From a bacterium MnTg02 (lineage in GTDB: Bacteria; Pseudomonadota; Alphaproteobacteria; Rhizobiales; BFAS01): a stretch of DNA of 40,995 bases. Below, piece after piece: positions 1 through 10,001 of the stretch (position 1 is the stretch's first letter; each line of letters begins with the position of its first letter). A program made the position numbers and the translations under genes. Where the stretch lies: assembly GCA_008974985.1 (NCBI GenBank), contig BFAS01000036.1:1-40995 (forward strand), written 5' to 3'. Under the pieces are notes generated by a model. That model was not told where the DNA came from. It saw nothing but the letters and a program-made list of their open reading frames with translations, and ran no database searches.

Positions 1-273
1 GAAAACGGTGGATGTGTGAACGCCGACTTTTTCGAATACGCGGCCATGCATCAGCGACATGACACCACCGCCGCCATCAGCGCCGGTATGGTCCGTCCGG
101 CTCCATGGATCGCGTTTGAAACGGCCGGGTGAGCGATCGGCAAGCGGCCCATTCACGTCGTCTTCAAGCTCTTCGAAGGCGATACAAATGCGATCACGAA
201 GGTCCTCAAACCAGATCTTGGCACGTTCTTTTTTCGTGTCCAGATCCAATGTTTCGCCGTTTGGTGTCGTCAT
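1..273 (-). CDS. hemF: Oxygen-dependent coproporphyrinogen III oxidase, N-terminal part (runs off the window start)
   Basis: Reverse-strand translation from ATG at 273: [38 protein letters not shown]...[25 protein letters not shown]; the [21 protein letters not shown] motif is typical of HemF. Confidence 0.9.
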   Translation of the reverse strand, partial: MTTPNGETLDLDTKKERAKIWFEDLRDRICIAFEELEDDVNGPLADRSPGRFKRDPWSRTDHTGADGGGGVMSLMHGRVFEKVGVHTSTVF

Positions 274-794
274 GACTAGGATCGTCTTTCCTGAGAACGG
301 TTGTTTTCTTGTGCAACGTTCGCTCCAGCGTCCCGGTTTGCCGGATTACCACGTCCGCCGAATTGCCCGCAATTCAAATTCATTTCAAATGATTCCGTAT
401 CCGCCTTAGCAGGCCCAACGTCGAGAGGCGATGCCACTGAACCGCGAGAGTAAGTTTTTCCTGCGGATCGGCTTGCGGGCGTTTAGAGCTGACCTTATTT
501 GATTTTGCAATGTGACGCCTTGAACCAATTTGGTTCTCTGCGCGACAGACCTTGTAGAGTGCGAAGTTCTGTCGAGCGCCATTATTCCGTCCCAGTCCTT
601 TGTCTTAAAGGCGGGCTGAACTCGAACTGGAGAGTGTTTATAATGATAATGACCGCTTTTCGCATTTGAATAGCGGCACACCTTAGCCAGAGATTGCGAG
701 ACCTTAGAGGGTCTCATCGCTCGGATGCGTGTCGCTTTTCGTTGAATTCGCCTATTTGAACGAATTGTCCGCACGAAATGTCTGGAGCGACATT

Positions 795-2636
795 ATGTTT
801 CGCTGGTTTGAAAACTTAATCGATCCCTTTAAAACGAACGACGGCGCACAGCCGCCGCAAAGCTTGCTCGGATTCTATTGGTATTATGTCCGGCAAGTGC
901 GGTTGGTATTTCTGGCCGCGATGGCCACGGGATTTCTCGCCGCTATCGTCGAGGTGTCGCTCTTTGCGTTTCTCGGCCAGATCGTCGATATGGTCAAGGA
1001 CGCGCAGGATACAGCCACATTCTTCGAGGTTCATGGAAATGTGCTGTTGCTGATGGCGCTGGTCGCCTTGGTCGGCCGTCCGATCCTGTTCTTCTTTCAC
1101 AATCTGACCGTTGATCAAGCGATCAATCCCGGCTTTACAAATCTCATCCGCTGGCAAACCCACCGCTATGTGTCGCGGCAGAGCTTGTCTTTTTTCAACA
1201 ATGACTTTGCCGGGCGCATCGCCAGTAAGATTATGCAGACGGGGCCGTCTCTCAGGGAATCTGTCGTGCAGTCGGTCGATGCGCTGTGGTTCGTTTGCAT
1301 TTATACGGTGAGCGCGCTGGCGCTTTTCGTGCAGCTCGACATGCGTCTGGCGTTGCCGCTTTTCATTTGGATTTTCGCATTTTCCGGCGTGCTTGTATTC
1401 TTCGTGCCGCGTATCAAGAACCGCTCCACCAAGGCCTCTGAATCGCGTTCAACGCTCACCGGGCGGATTGTCGACAGTTACACGAATATTCTGACTCTGA
1501 AGCTGTTCGCCAACACCGAGCTTGAGGACAATTATACACGCTCAGCGATGGCTGATTTGGTCGACAAATTCCGCTTACTGGCGCGCATGATTACGGTGAT
1601 GGATTTTGCGGTCTGGACGGTGAACGGTTTTCTCATTGTCGGTACCTCGGGGCTTGCGCTCTGGCTCTGGAGCAAAGGGCTGATCACCGTTGGCGCCATT
1701 GCGCTCGCCGTAGCGCTGGTCATCCGCATCAACAATATGGCTGGCTGGATCATGTGGGTCGTGACCGGCATTTTCGAGAATATCGGCAGGGTGCAGGAAG
1801 GTATGGAAACCATATCGCTGCCTCACGGCGTCGTGGATGCGCCTGCGGCCAAGCAGCTTATTGTCCCGGATGGCGAGATCCGCTACGACGCGATCCGTTT
1901 TCACTATGGCCGGGATGCAGGCGTCATTGACGATCTTTCGCTGACCATCAAGCCAGGTGAGCGGGTGGGGCTCGTCGGCCGTTCAGGCGCGGGAAAGTCG
2001 ACGCTCGTCAATTTGTTGTTCCGCTTCTATGACCTTGAGCGCGGACGGATTTTGATCGATGGTCAAGACATCGCGAACGTCACGCAGGACAGCCTGCGCG
2101 CCGCGATCGGCATGGTGACACAGGACACGTCTCTTCTGCACCGCTCAGTTATGGAGAACATTCTGTATGGCCGTCCCGACGCCAGCGAGGCCGAGGCGAT
2201 TGCCGCCGCGAAGCAGGCCCATGCTCACGAGTTTATCCTCGATCTGGAAGATTTATATGGGCGAAAAGGCTATGACGCGCAGGTGGGCGAGCGCGGGGTC
2301 AAGCTCTCCGGCGGGCAGCGCCAACGCGTGGCCATCGCCCGGGTGCTTCTCAAGGATGCCCCAATCTTGATCCTCGACGAGGCCACGTCAGCCTTGGATT
2401 CGGAAGTCGAGGCGGCAATCCAGGAGCAGTTTTATACGCTCATGGAAGGCAAAACCGTGATCGCCATCGCCCATAGGCTGTCAACGATTTCGGCGATGGA
2501 CCGGCTGATCATTATGGATGAAGGCCGGATTATCGAGGAAGGCAGTCATGACGAGCTGGTGAAGCGGGGCGGCCTTTACGCGCAGCTCTGGGCGCGCCAA
2601 TCCGGAGGTTTTCTGCCTCACGAGACGGCGGCTTAG
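795..2636 (+). CDS. ABC transporter, fused permease and ATP-binding protein (MsbA/multidrug exporter-like)
   Basis: N-terminal TM region, Walker A GRSGAGKST, signature LSGGQRQRVAIAR, Walker B ILILDEATSALD. The ORF opens at 729 but MFRWFENLIDPF at 795 is the more likely start. Confidence 0.9.
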   Translation: MFRWFENLIDPFKTNDGAQPPQSLLGFYWYYVRQVRLVFLAAMATGFLAAIVEVSLFAFLGQIVDMVKDAQDTATFFEVHGNVLLLMALVALVGRPILFFFHNLTVDQAINPGFTNLIRWQTHRYVSRQSLSFFNNDFAGRIASKIMQTGPSLRESVVQSVDALWFVCIYTVSALALFVQLDMRLALPLFIWIFAFSGVLVFFVPRIKNRSTKASESRSTLTGRIVDSYTNILTLKLFANTELEDNYTRSAMADLVDKFRLLARMITVMDFAVWTVNGFLIVGTSGLALWLWSKGLITVGAIALAVALVIRINNMAGWIMWVVTGIFENIGRVQEGMETISLPHGVVDAPAAKQLIVPDGEIRYDAIRFHYGRDAGVIDDLSLTIKPGERVGLVGRSGAGKSTLVNLLFRFYDLERGRILIDGQDIANVTQDSLRAAIGMVTQDTSLLHRSVMENILYGRPDASEAEAIAAAKQAHAHEFILDLEDLYGRKGYDAQVGERGVKLSGGQRQRVAIARVLLKDAPILILDEATSALDSEVEAAIQEQFYTLMEGKTVIAIAHRLSTISAMDRLIIMDEGRIIEEGSHDELVKRGGLYAQLWARQSGGFLPHETAA

Positions 2637-2705
2637 GGCCAATGCTTCAAAGCGGAGTAGAGGGGGCATGGAATCAAGGCTTAAAGGCTTTGGACACCAT
2701 GCTCC

Positions 2706-3347
2706 TTAAGCCGTTGCGGCCATCCGTTTTCTGCGCCAGCCCGCAAAGCCCATAAGAGAGAGGGCTGAACCGAAGAGCCAGAAGGCAGCGGGGAGGGGGA
2801 CGGCAGCGAGATTTCCATAGAGGGTGATGTGGCTGACGCCTTTTAGATTATCATTGTTTAAATTAGTGAAAGGAGACACAAAAGTGCCAGTTGTCTCGCT
2901 GGCTTCTGTGTCTTCCAAAATCTGATAGGCAACATAGGCATCCGGACTGACATTTTGATTGCCATCTTTGAAGATAAGCGCGATCGTGGAGTATGTATCC
3001 CAGACAACGTTGTCGATTGACCACCTGCCGCCAACAAGTTCTTGCGGGATTTCCGAATTCAAAACAATATTGTCGATCATCAGCGCACCCTCTGAACCAG
3101 GAAAACTCTCGACCTTATTAATTTCAGTCCAGCCGTTGCTTAAACTAAACAAATTGTCATCGTCTAGTTGAGTATCACTGTCATTAGCGCCCGTAGCTCC
3201 AATTTGACAGCCGACATGATTAGTGATCGCGGCGAAGATACTGGCCGAACAGACTGCTGCGACCGCTGGCCCAGACCAGGAAACGGCGAGGAAGACTGCC
3301 GCCATCGCAGCGATCGAACGAAAAAGCGTATAGATTGAACCCGCCAT
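2706..3347 (-). CDS. Exported protein with VPLPA/PEP-CTERM-type sorting signal
   Basis: N-terminal signal peptide-like segment; C-terminus AVPLPAAFWLFGSALSLMGFAGWRRKRMAATA (VPLPA motif, TM helix, basic cluster). Confidence 0.8.
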   Translation of the reverse strand: MAGSIYTLFRSIAAMAAVFLAVSWSGPAVAAVCSASIFAAITNHVGCQIGATGANDSDTQLDDDNLFSLSNGWTEINKVESFPGSEGALMIDNIVLNSEIPQELVGGRWSIDNVVWDTYSTIALIFKDGNQNVSPDAYVAYQILEDTEASETTGTFVSPFTNLNNDNLKGVSHITLYGNLAAVPLPAAFWLFGSALSLMGFAGWRRKRMAATA

Positions 3348-3619
3348 AACGCACCCCGCAAATTGCGCCTTTTATTCTGAATAGCCATACATCCGGCCGG
3401 TAAATAGTCAATAAGACCGATCGGAGCAGAATTCCATTTCGCTCATGTTATGCACAGAACGAAACAGTTTATGTTTTCTTGAGTGTGTTGACGCATGAGC
3501 TGAATGCCGGCGCAATTATCGTATATCTGCCGGGTTTCCAATGACAAATGTGCTGACTTTGCAGATATTGTGAGCCGCTTGATGCTTTTTCCAACCGGCA
3601 CGTGGAAGGTGGACCAACT

Positions 3620-4399
3620 ATGGCCTCTCATTGGCAGCGCGCCTGGATAACCGGCGCAAGTATGGGGATCGGCCGTGAGATGGCTTTGCTGTTGGCCGAA
3701 AAAAAAGTTCACGTCGCTCTTTCGGCGCGGTCGAAAGATAAGCTCAACGCAATGGCGCAAAACTCCGACCGGCTTTCCGCATTTCCGCTCGATGTCACGG
3801 ATCGGGCCGCGGTCGGCGCGACTGTTGGTCAAATCGAGCAGGATGTCGGACCGCTTGATCTTGCCATTTTGAATGCCGGGATTTTGGAGTTTGTTGAATT
3901 AGACAATTTCGATGCCTCGATTTTCGAACAGGCCATGCGCGTCAATTATTTGGGCGTAATTTATGCTCTTGAGGCTTTGCTCCCGCGAATGATTGAACGC
4001 GGTGCCGGGCACATCGTGCTGATTGGGTCCGTGTCGGGATATCGAGGAATGCCGAAGGCGGCCGCCTATGGGCCGACAAAGGCGGCTCTTATTAACTTGG
4101 CAGAATCCCTGAAATTGGATGCCGAACCTTATGGCATAAAAATCAGTATCGTCAATCCGGGTTACGTTGATACGCCGATGACTGAAAAAAACGATTTCGA
4201 GATGCCGTTCATCATCAGCGCGGAGAAAGCCGCGCGCAAGATCATCTCGGGGCTTGAGCGAGACAAATTCGAGATCGCCTTTCCCGTCCGGCTTGTCCGG
4301 CCGATGCGCATGCTTCGCCGTCTGCCCGACGGGTTGTTCTTTTGGATTGTCCGTAGGTTCATTGCCAAAATGTGGGAAGCGCCGCCGGAGCAAAAATAA
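3620..4399 (+). CDS. SDR family NAD(P)-dependent oxidoreductase
   Basis: TGASMGIGREMA nucleotide-binding motif, LNAG, YGPTKAA (YxxxK) active site. ATG at 3620 preceded by GGAAGGTGGA. Confidence 0.88.
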   Translation: MASHWQRAWITGASMGIGREMALLLAEKKVHVALSARSKDKLNAMAQNSDRLSAFPLDVTDRAAVGATVGQIEQDVGPLDLAILNAGILEFVELDNFDASIFEQAMRVNYLGVIYALEALLPRMIERGAGHIVLIGSVSGYRGMPKAAAYGPTKAALINLAESLKLDAEPYGIKISIVNPGYVDTPMTEKNDFEMPFIISAEKAARKIISGLERDKFEIAFPVRLVRPMRMLRRLPDGLFFWIVRRFIAKMWEAPPEQK

Positions 4400-4493
4400 G
4401 AAGCGCCGTTAGGACGCATTTATTGCGGCGTCACAATTTAGTATGTCTTGAGGCGATATCGCCAAGCCAGCGGAAATTGCGGAGATCAGAGCG

Positions 4494-5864
4494 TTGAACG
4501 TATCCTTCTTTCAAGAATTGCTCACGACTATCGCCGATCGGGGACGGTCCTTGATCGATCTGTCGATTGGACCGTTAAGCGGCAGCGGCGATGACACGAT
4601 TGAGGATCTCTCGCGGGCGCTCATTACGAGCCTCGGTGAAGCCTCGGGCGTTGCTTTGGCAGCCAAGGTTCTCGAGAGCTACAAGCAGTTGGACGAACGG
4701 GGGAAACGGAATTTCTTTCACGTCCTCGCAACGGAGTTTATCCCGCGGCAAGAAGATGTTGCCGCAGCGGCGGGCATCTATTTGGATGATCCAACGCCGC
4801 AGCATATGGAAGCTTTGTCCGAGGCTGTCGCCTCGCCCCGCCAGGAGTTCTTCAGACGTCTCAATCTCGCGCCGGGCGCAACAGCGGAGATTGTTTGCCT
4901 CAGGACCGATCTGCAGCAGCTTATAAAGGACGATCCTGAGTTAAGACTTGTCGACAAGGATCTGGTTCATCTTCTGGCCTCTTGGTTCAATCGGGGCTTT
5001 CTCGTTTTGCAGCGCATCGATTGGTCGACGCCTGCTTCAATCCTTGAGAAGATTATTGCCTATGAGGCCGTTCATGAGATCCAGGGCTGGGAGGATTTGC
5101 GCCGCCGGCTCGATCCGGCCGACCGGCGGTGTTATGCGTTCTTTCATCCCTCGCTGGTCGATGAACCGTTGATTTTCGTCGAGGTTGCACTAACGCACGA
5201 TATTCCAAACTCCATCCAAACTTTGCTCGAGCAGGAACGGAAGACGGATATTGATGGCAAACCTCCGACGACGGCTGTTTTTTACTCGATTTCTAACTGC
5301 CAAGAGGGTCTTGCCGGTATTTCCTTCGGCAACTTTTTGATCAAGCAGCTTGTTGGCGATCTCTCCAAGGAGATACCGACGTTAAAGTCCTTCGTGACGC
5401 TTTCGCCGATTCCTGGCTTTTCGCGCTGGCTGTCAGGTCTACAGGCCGACGAGGGTTCCGAATTATTGAGCCATGATGACCGGGATTTTATAAAGACGCT
5501 CAAAAAGGGTGACTGGCTGGAAGATTCAGATCTAAATACCGTTGCTAAAGGGTTTTTATTGCCGCTTGTTGCCCATTATTTTTTGTTCGCCCAAGATTTG
5601 AACGGGCGGCCTTGGGATCCCGTGGCACGTTTTCATTTAGGCAATGGAGCGCGGTTGGAGCGGATCAATTGGCTCGGAGACATTTCCGCCAAAGGTCTTG
5701 GCGAATCATACAGTTTGATGGTGAATTATCTTTACGATATCAACGACATTGAGAGAAACCACGAAGCTTATATCAATGAGCGCACCGTGATCGCGGCAAA
5801 AGCCGTCCATTCACTCCTAGGCGCGTTGAGCAAACCCAAAGCGCTGGCAACGATCAATGAATGA
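4494..5864 (+). CDS. matA: Malonyl-CoA decarboxylase
   Basis: RRCYAFFHPSLVDEPLIFVEVALT and MCD C-terminal blocks; TTG start; overlaps the downstream malonyl-CoA synthetase gene by 8 nt. Confidence 0.85.
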   Translation: MNVSFFQELLTTIADRGRSLIDLSIGPLSGSGDDTIEDLSRALITSLGEASGVALAAKVLESYKQLDERGKRNFFHVLATEFIPRQEDVAAAAGIYLDDPTPQHMEALSEAVASPRQEFFRRLNLAPGATAEIVCLRTDLQQLIKDDPELRLVDKDLVHLLASWFNRGFLVLQRIDWSTPASILEKIIAYEAVHEIQGWEDLRRRLDPADRRCYAFFHPSLVDEPLIFVEVALTHDIPNSIQTLLEQERKTDIDGKPPTTAVFYSISNCQEGLAGISFGNFLIKQLVGDLSKEIPTLKSFVTLSPIPGFSRWLSGLQADEGSELLSHDDRDFIKTLKKGDWLEDSDLNTVAKGFLLPLVAHYFLFAQDLNGRPWDPVARFHLGNGARLERINWLGDISAKGLGESYSLMVNYLYDINDIERNHEAYINERTVIAAKAVHSLLGALSKPKALATINE

Positions 5865-7377
5865 GAATGTTTACGCGAAGCTGACCCAAGACATTGGTGA
5901 CGGCAACCGTCCGTTTCTATTGTGCGAGGGCGGCCGTGAAATCGCCTACCGGGCATTTGATGAGGAAACAGCGCGATTTGCAAATGCGCTCATCGCGCTT
6001 GGCGTCACGCCAGGTGACCGTGTTGCTGCCCAAGTGCAGAAGAGCCCCGAGGCGCTTATGCTCTATTTCGCGACGCTGCGGGTAGGAGCTGCCTTTTTGC
6101 CGCTGAATACAGCCTATACGGCACGTGAGCTGCGATATTTCTTGGGCGATGCCGAACCGGTCCTGATGGTTTGCAATCCAGCCGATCGTGAGGGCATCAA
6201 CAGTTTGGCCCAAGAGACGGGAGTTAAACAGGTCGAAACCCTTGGGCCTGATGGCGACGGCAGTCTTATGGAACGCGTTTCCTCTCAATCGCCAGAATTT
6301 GAAACGGTTGCCCGTGAAGGGGATGATCTCGCGGCTATTCTCTACACATCCGGAACGACTGGCCGATCAAAAGGAGCGATGCTCACCCACCGCAATCTGA
6401 CGTCGAATGCCGAGGCGTTGAAAGAGTTCTGGCGCTTTACATCCGACGATAGGCTGCTTCATGCGCTTCCGATTTTTCATACTCATGGATTGTTCACGGC
6501 AACCAATACGCTCATGCTTGCAGGCGGATCGATGGTCTTTCTGCCGCGGTTCGATGCCGAACGCGTAATCGAATTGCTTGGCCAGGCGACATCAATGATG
6601 GCTGTCCCAACCTTTTATAGCCGCCTTCTGCAGCAGCCGGATTTCACCCGCGAACGCGTCAGCCATATGCGCGTGTTTATTTCGGGTTCCGCGCCGCTGT
6701 CATCCGAGATCTATGCGGAATTTAAGGAGCGGACGGGTTACGCCATTCTTGAGCGGTATGGCATGACGGAAACGGGCATGAATACGTCTAATCCTTATGA
6801 TGGAGATCGCCGGTCTGGAACGGTCGGATTGCCGTTGCCAGGTGTTGAGATCCGTATCGCGGACCCCGAGACCGGTGAGCCGCTTCCTCAAGGCAATGTG
6901 GGGATGATCGAAATTCGTGGGCCCAATGTCTTTAAGGGCTATTGGCGGATGCCCGAAAAGACCAAGGAAGAGATGCGCGCCGATGGCTTTTTTGTTTCAG
7001 GCGATCTCGGTCTGCTCGACGATAGGGGCTATGTGCATATCGTTGGCCGGGAGAAGGATCTCATTATTACCGGAGGGTTCAATGTCTATCCCGCCGAGGT
7101 GGAGGCGGCGATCGACGCGCTCCCCGGTGTCGTGGAATCGGCCGTGATCGGTGTTGCGCACCCGGATTTCGGCGAAGGCGTCACGGCGGTTGTCGCCGCT
7201 CTATCCGCTGAAGACGTCGATGAGGACGATATTCTTTTCGCGCTCGGCAGTGAGCTTGCCGGTTTTAAGCAACCTAAGCGGGTCTTTGTGGTCGATGCGC
7301 TTCCGAGAAACAGCATGGGCAAGATCCAAAAAAATGAGCTGAGAGAACGCTTTAAGGATGCTTATAGCGGGGGGTGA
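5857..7377 (+). CDS. matB: Malonyl-CoA synthetase (MatB-like, ANL superfamily)
   Basis: YTSGTTGRSKGAMLTHRN, YGMTETGM, SGDLG, PRNSMGKIQK motifs; adjacent to malonyl-CoA decarboxylase. Confidence 0.88.
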   Translation: MNENVYAKLTQDIGDGNRPFLLCEGGREIAYRAFDEETARFANALIALGVTPGDRVAAQVQKSPEALMLYFATLRVGAAFLPLNTAYTARELRYFLGDAEPVLMVCNPADREGINSLAQETGVKQVETLGPDGDGSLMERVSSQSPEFETVAREGDDLAAILYTSGTTGRSKGAMLTHRNLTSNAEALKEFWRFTSDDRLLHALPIFHTHGLFTATNTLMLAGGSMVFLPRFDAERVIELLGQATSMMAVPTFYSRLLQQPDFTRERVSHMRVFISGSAPLSSEIYAEFKERTGYAILERYGMTETGMNTSNPYDGDRRSGTVGLPLPGVEIRIADPETGEPLPQGNVGMIEIRGPNVFKGYWRMPEKTKEEMRADGFFVSGDLGLLDDRGYVHIVGREKDLIITGGFNVYPAEVEAAIDALPGVVESAVIGVAHPDFGEGVTAVVAALSAEDVDEDDILFALGSELAGFKQPKRVFVVDALPRNSMGKIQKNELRERFKDAYSGG

Positions 7378-7555
7378 AAACGCGTTAGGCAACCCCAGAA
7401 CAAGTCGGTTAGATAAATAAATTTTTGATACGGCCTCGCAAATAGAAAATACTTCTAATATATTCGGCTTACATTGCGACCTATTGAAATATTATACTAA
7501 TTTGATATTATAATGCCTACAGCGAAAAACACTTATTCAGCGATCCTCAACGGTC

Positions 7556-8302
7556 ATGACTACCGATCAAACCAACAACGGCAAGCGTGCGCCACGTGAT
7601 GAGTGCCTGCAAAATTTGAGGCTGCATTTTGGGCATCTGAATGGGCGAGCTGTTCTCGAGCCATTGCTCAGGGATGTTTTCAAAGGCCGTGTTGCGGCTT
7701 GGTCCTCGTTTGGCGCTGAGTCTGCTGTTTTGCTGCATATGATTTCAAACGTAGATCCTGGAACGCCCATATTGTTCGTCGACACGGGCAAGCTTTTTCC
7801 TGAGACATTGGCCTATAGGGACCGGCTGATCGCCAATCTCGGCCTGACCGGCGTTAGGACACTATCGCAGGAAAAGGCAGAGCAGGAGCGGTTGGATCGG
7901 GATGGAATGCTTTGGCAGACGGATCCCGATACGTGCTGTGCGATACGCAAGGTTGCACCATTGGCGGGCAACCTCACGCCGTTCGCGGCGCTCATCACAG
8001 GACGTAAGCGCTATCAAGCTGCCACACGGTCATCCCTGCAGGTGATCGAGCAGGTCGATGGGTGCATTAAAATAAATCCACTCGCAGGCTGGTCCGAGGA
8101 TCGTGTCCGCACCTATATGTCCGAACATGATTTGCCGGATCATCCGCTTGTTTGGTCCGGTTATCTTTCAATCGGATGTGCACCATGCACGATGTCCGTT
8201 AAGTCTGGCGAGCATGCACGCACTGGGCGATGGCGCGGCCGCGAAAAGACCGAATGCGGTATTCATTTTGCCGGCGGGCGTTCCGTCGGGCAAAATGCGT
8301 GA
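7556..8302 (+). CDS. cysH: Adenylyl-sulfate (APS)-type reductase of the CysH family
   Basis: AWSSFGAESAVLLHM PP-loop motif, DTCCAIRKVAPL (CC) and GCAPCT (CxxC) iron-sulfur ligands, ECGIHF catalytic motif. Confidence 0.88.
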   Translation: MTTDQTNNGKRAPRDECLQNLRLHFGHLNGRAVLEPLLRDVFKGRVAAWSSFGAESAVLLHMISNVDPGTPILFVDTGKLFPETLAYRDRLIANLGLTGVRTLSQEKAEQERLDRDGMLWQTDPDTCCAIRKVAPLAGNLTPFAALITGRKRYQAATRSSLQVIEQVDGCIKINPLAGWSEDRVRTYMSEHDLPDHPLVWSGYLSIGCAPCTMSVKSGEHARTGRWRGREKTECGIHFAGGRSVGQNA

Positions 8303-8461
8303 CGTTTTATACTCTCTGATATTGATACTGTTTGGTAATCGGTTGCGTGTCGCCGCTGGCCATGCAGAATCGGCGCCGTCGTTTCAAACCCGGCAACAGT
8401 TGCGCCCAATAATGCGCGGTTAAGGCCATAGGGTGAAGATTGCAGAGTATGAGGTGCGGAT

Positions 8462-9487
8462 ATGCGTTGGCGTGGACGGCGAGAAAGCTCGAATGTTGAA
8501 GATCGGCGCGGCGAGTCAACTGGCGCTGGATTTCCGTTTCCGTTTCCGGGACGGCGAGGCCGCCGCATCAGATTTCCGATGCCGCGCAGTCGGCGAGCGC
8601 GCCGTGGCGGCGGCATTGGGCTATTTGGAATTTTGATTGTCTTTGGAGCGATGCTGTTCCTAGGCATCGATCCACGGTTGCTCTTGCAAGGCGGGTCACC
8701 CGGCGCTGGGCCCCAGCAGCCCGGCCGGTTGCCGAGGATCGAGATGCCGGACCTGCCAAATATTGACGCGCGCTCGAACTCATCAAAACGGACGCGGCTT
8801 CCCGGCTCTGGAACACGGCCCCGGACGAGTGGCTCGGCAGGTTCAGATCCCGTCAAATCCTTCGTATCCGTTGTGTTTGCCGATACGGAGGATGTTTGGA
8901 ATGCTCTGTTCAAGCAGTTTGGCCGTCCCTATAGCGAGCCCAAATTGGTTCTCTTTGATCATGCCATCCGTTCAGGATGCGGACAGGGCCTGTCGGCAAT
9001 GGGTCCGTTCTATTGCCCGCTGGACCGCAAGGTGTATATCGATCTGAGTTTTTTCCGCGAGTTGAAAGAAAAGTTCAAGGCCCCTGGCGATTTTGCCCAG
9101 GCCTATGTTCTCGCTCACGAAGTTGGCCACCATGTTCAGACCCTGCTGGGGATTTCGAAAAAAGTGCAACGGGCGAAGGCGCAGGTTGGAAAGAGAGACG
9201 CAAACCGCCTGCAAGTCATGATGGAACTTCAAGCGGATTGCCTCGCTGGTCTGTGGGCGAAACATGCTGACAAAGCCAAAAATATACTCGAGCAGGGAGA
9301 TATTGATGAGGCATTGAGGGCTGCAACAGCGATTGGCGATGATCGGATTCAGCGGCGGACGACCGGCTTCGTCGTCCCGGATTCCTTTACTCATGGGTCT
9401 TCGAAGCAGCGGGTTCGCTGGTTCAAGACCGGCTTCAAGGCCGGATCGCTCAAAGCATGCGACACCTTTAACGCGCCGGAACTTTAG
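8462..9487 (+). CDS. Neutral zinc metallopeptidase (YpfJ family)
   Basis: N-terminal MRWRGRRESSNVEDRRG, single TM, HEVGHHVQTLLGI zinc-binding motif, ELQADCLAGLWA. Confidence 0.88.
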   Translation: MRWRGRRESSNVEDRRGESTGAGFPFPFPGRRGRRIRFPMPRSRRARRGGGIGLFGILIVFGAMLFLGIDPRLLLQGGSPGAGPQQPGRLPRIEMPDLPNIDARSNSSKRTRLPGSGTRPRTSGSAGSDPVKSFVSVVFADTEDVWNALFKQFGRPYSEPKLVLFDHAIRSGCGQGLSAMGPFYCPLDRKVYIDLSFFRELKEKFKAPGDFAQAYVLAHEVGHHVQTLLGISKKVQRAKAQVGKRDANRLQVMMELQADCLAGLWAKHADKAKNILEQGDIDEALRAATAIGDDRIQRRTTGFVVPDSFTHGSSKQRVRWFKTGFKAGSLKACDTFNAPEL

Positions 9488-9612
9488 AGCGTTATCGGTT
9501 CCGATTGAAACAGAACCACGCCCCATCTCTTTGTTTAACGATGATCTTTTCCGAAAACCGGTTTGCATCCCGCCTTCCCGGGGACATGCTTTTCAGGATT
9601 AGCTTTAGCGCG
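9485..9612 (+). repeat. REP-like intergenic repeat, copy A
   Basis: TAGAGCGTTATCGGTTCCGATTGAAACAGAACC...CTCTTTGTTTAACG...TTTTCCGAAAACCGGTTTGCATCCCGCCTTCCCGGGGACATGCTTTTC; inverted match to copy C. Confidence 0.65.
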
Positions 9613-10001
9613 TCAGAGCACGTCTTCTTCGACAGGAAACTCTCAGTCTGCGGCAATTCCCGCTCCAAACTTGCACTATGGTTAATGGGCGCGAACACCG
9701 TCCGGACAGGCGGAATTCGAGACATAGCAATAGAGGTTCCGTTGCGCTGAGCTGTGTCTTTCAGTGGATGGATTTTTGCCTCGATCGAATTTTTCGTGCC
9801 GTTCTACGCCACGCGTGAACGCTCGGATTAAATTTGGCTATTGCGAATAATTCAACGAGCCGTTGAAAAAGGGTCGTCCGCCTGCGTAAGATGAGGCTGT
9901 TTAGTCCTTGAAACACGTAGAATGGTAATTCAGGGCGCGTCCAACAATGAAAAGCTGGTGATCCCATAGCGGGCCAGTATAAGGATTTAGGGAGTTAGCC
10001 T

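Noticed and set aside
59-409. 116-aa plus-strand ORF at the window start
   Set aside because: Antisense to the N-terminus of hemF, which has clear motifs on the minus strand.
698-715. Small hairpin GAGACC-ttagag-GGTCTC upstream of the ABC exporter
   Set aside because: Only a 6-bp stem with no second copy or U-tract; insufficient to call a terminator or regulator.
406-774. 122-aa minus-strand ORF between hemF and the ABC exporter
   Set aside because: No recognisable domain, highly basic composition; treated as intergenic DNA.
8263-8913. 216-aa minus-strand ORF overlapping the cysH 3' end and the metallopeptidase 5' end
   Set aside because: Overlaps two supported genes; Arg/Pro/Ser-rich shadow composition.
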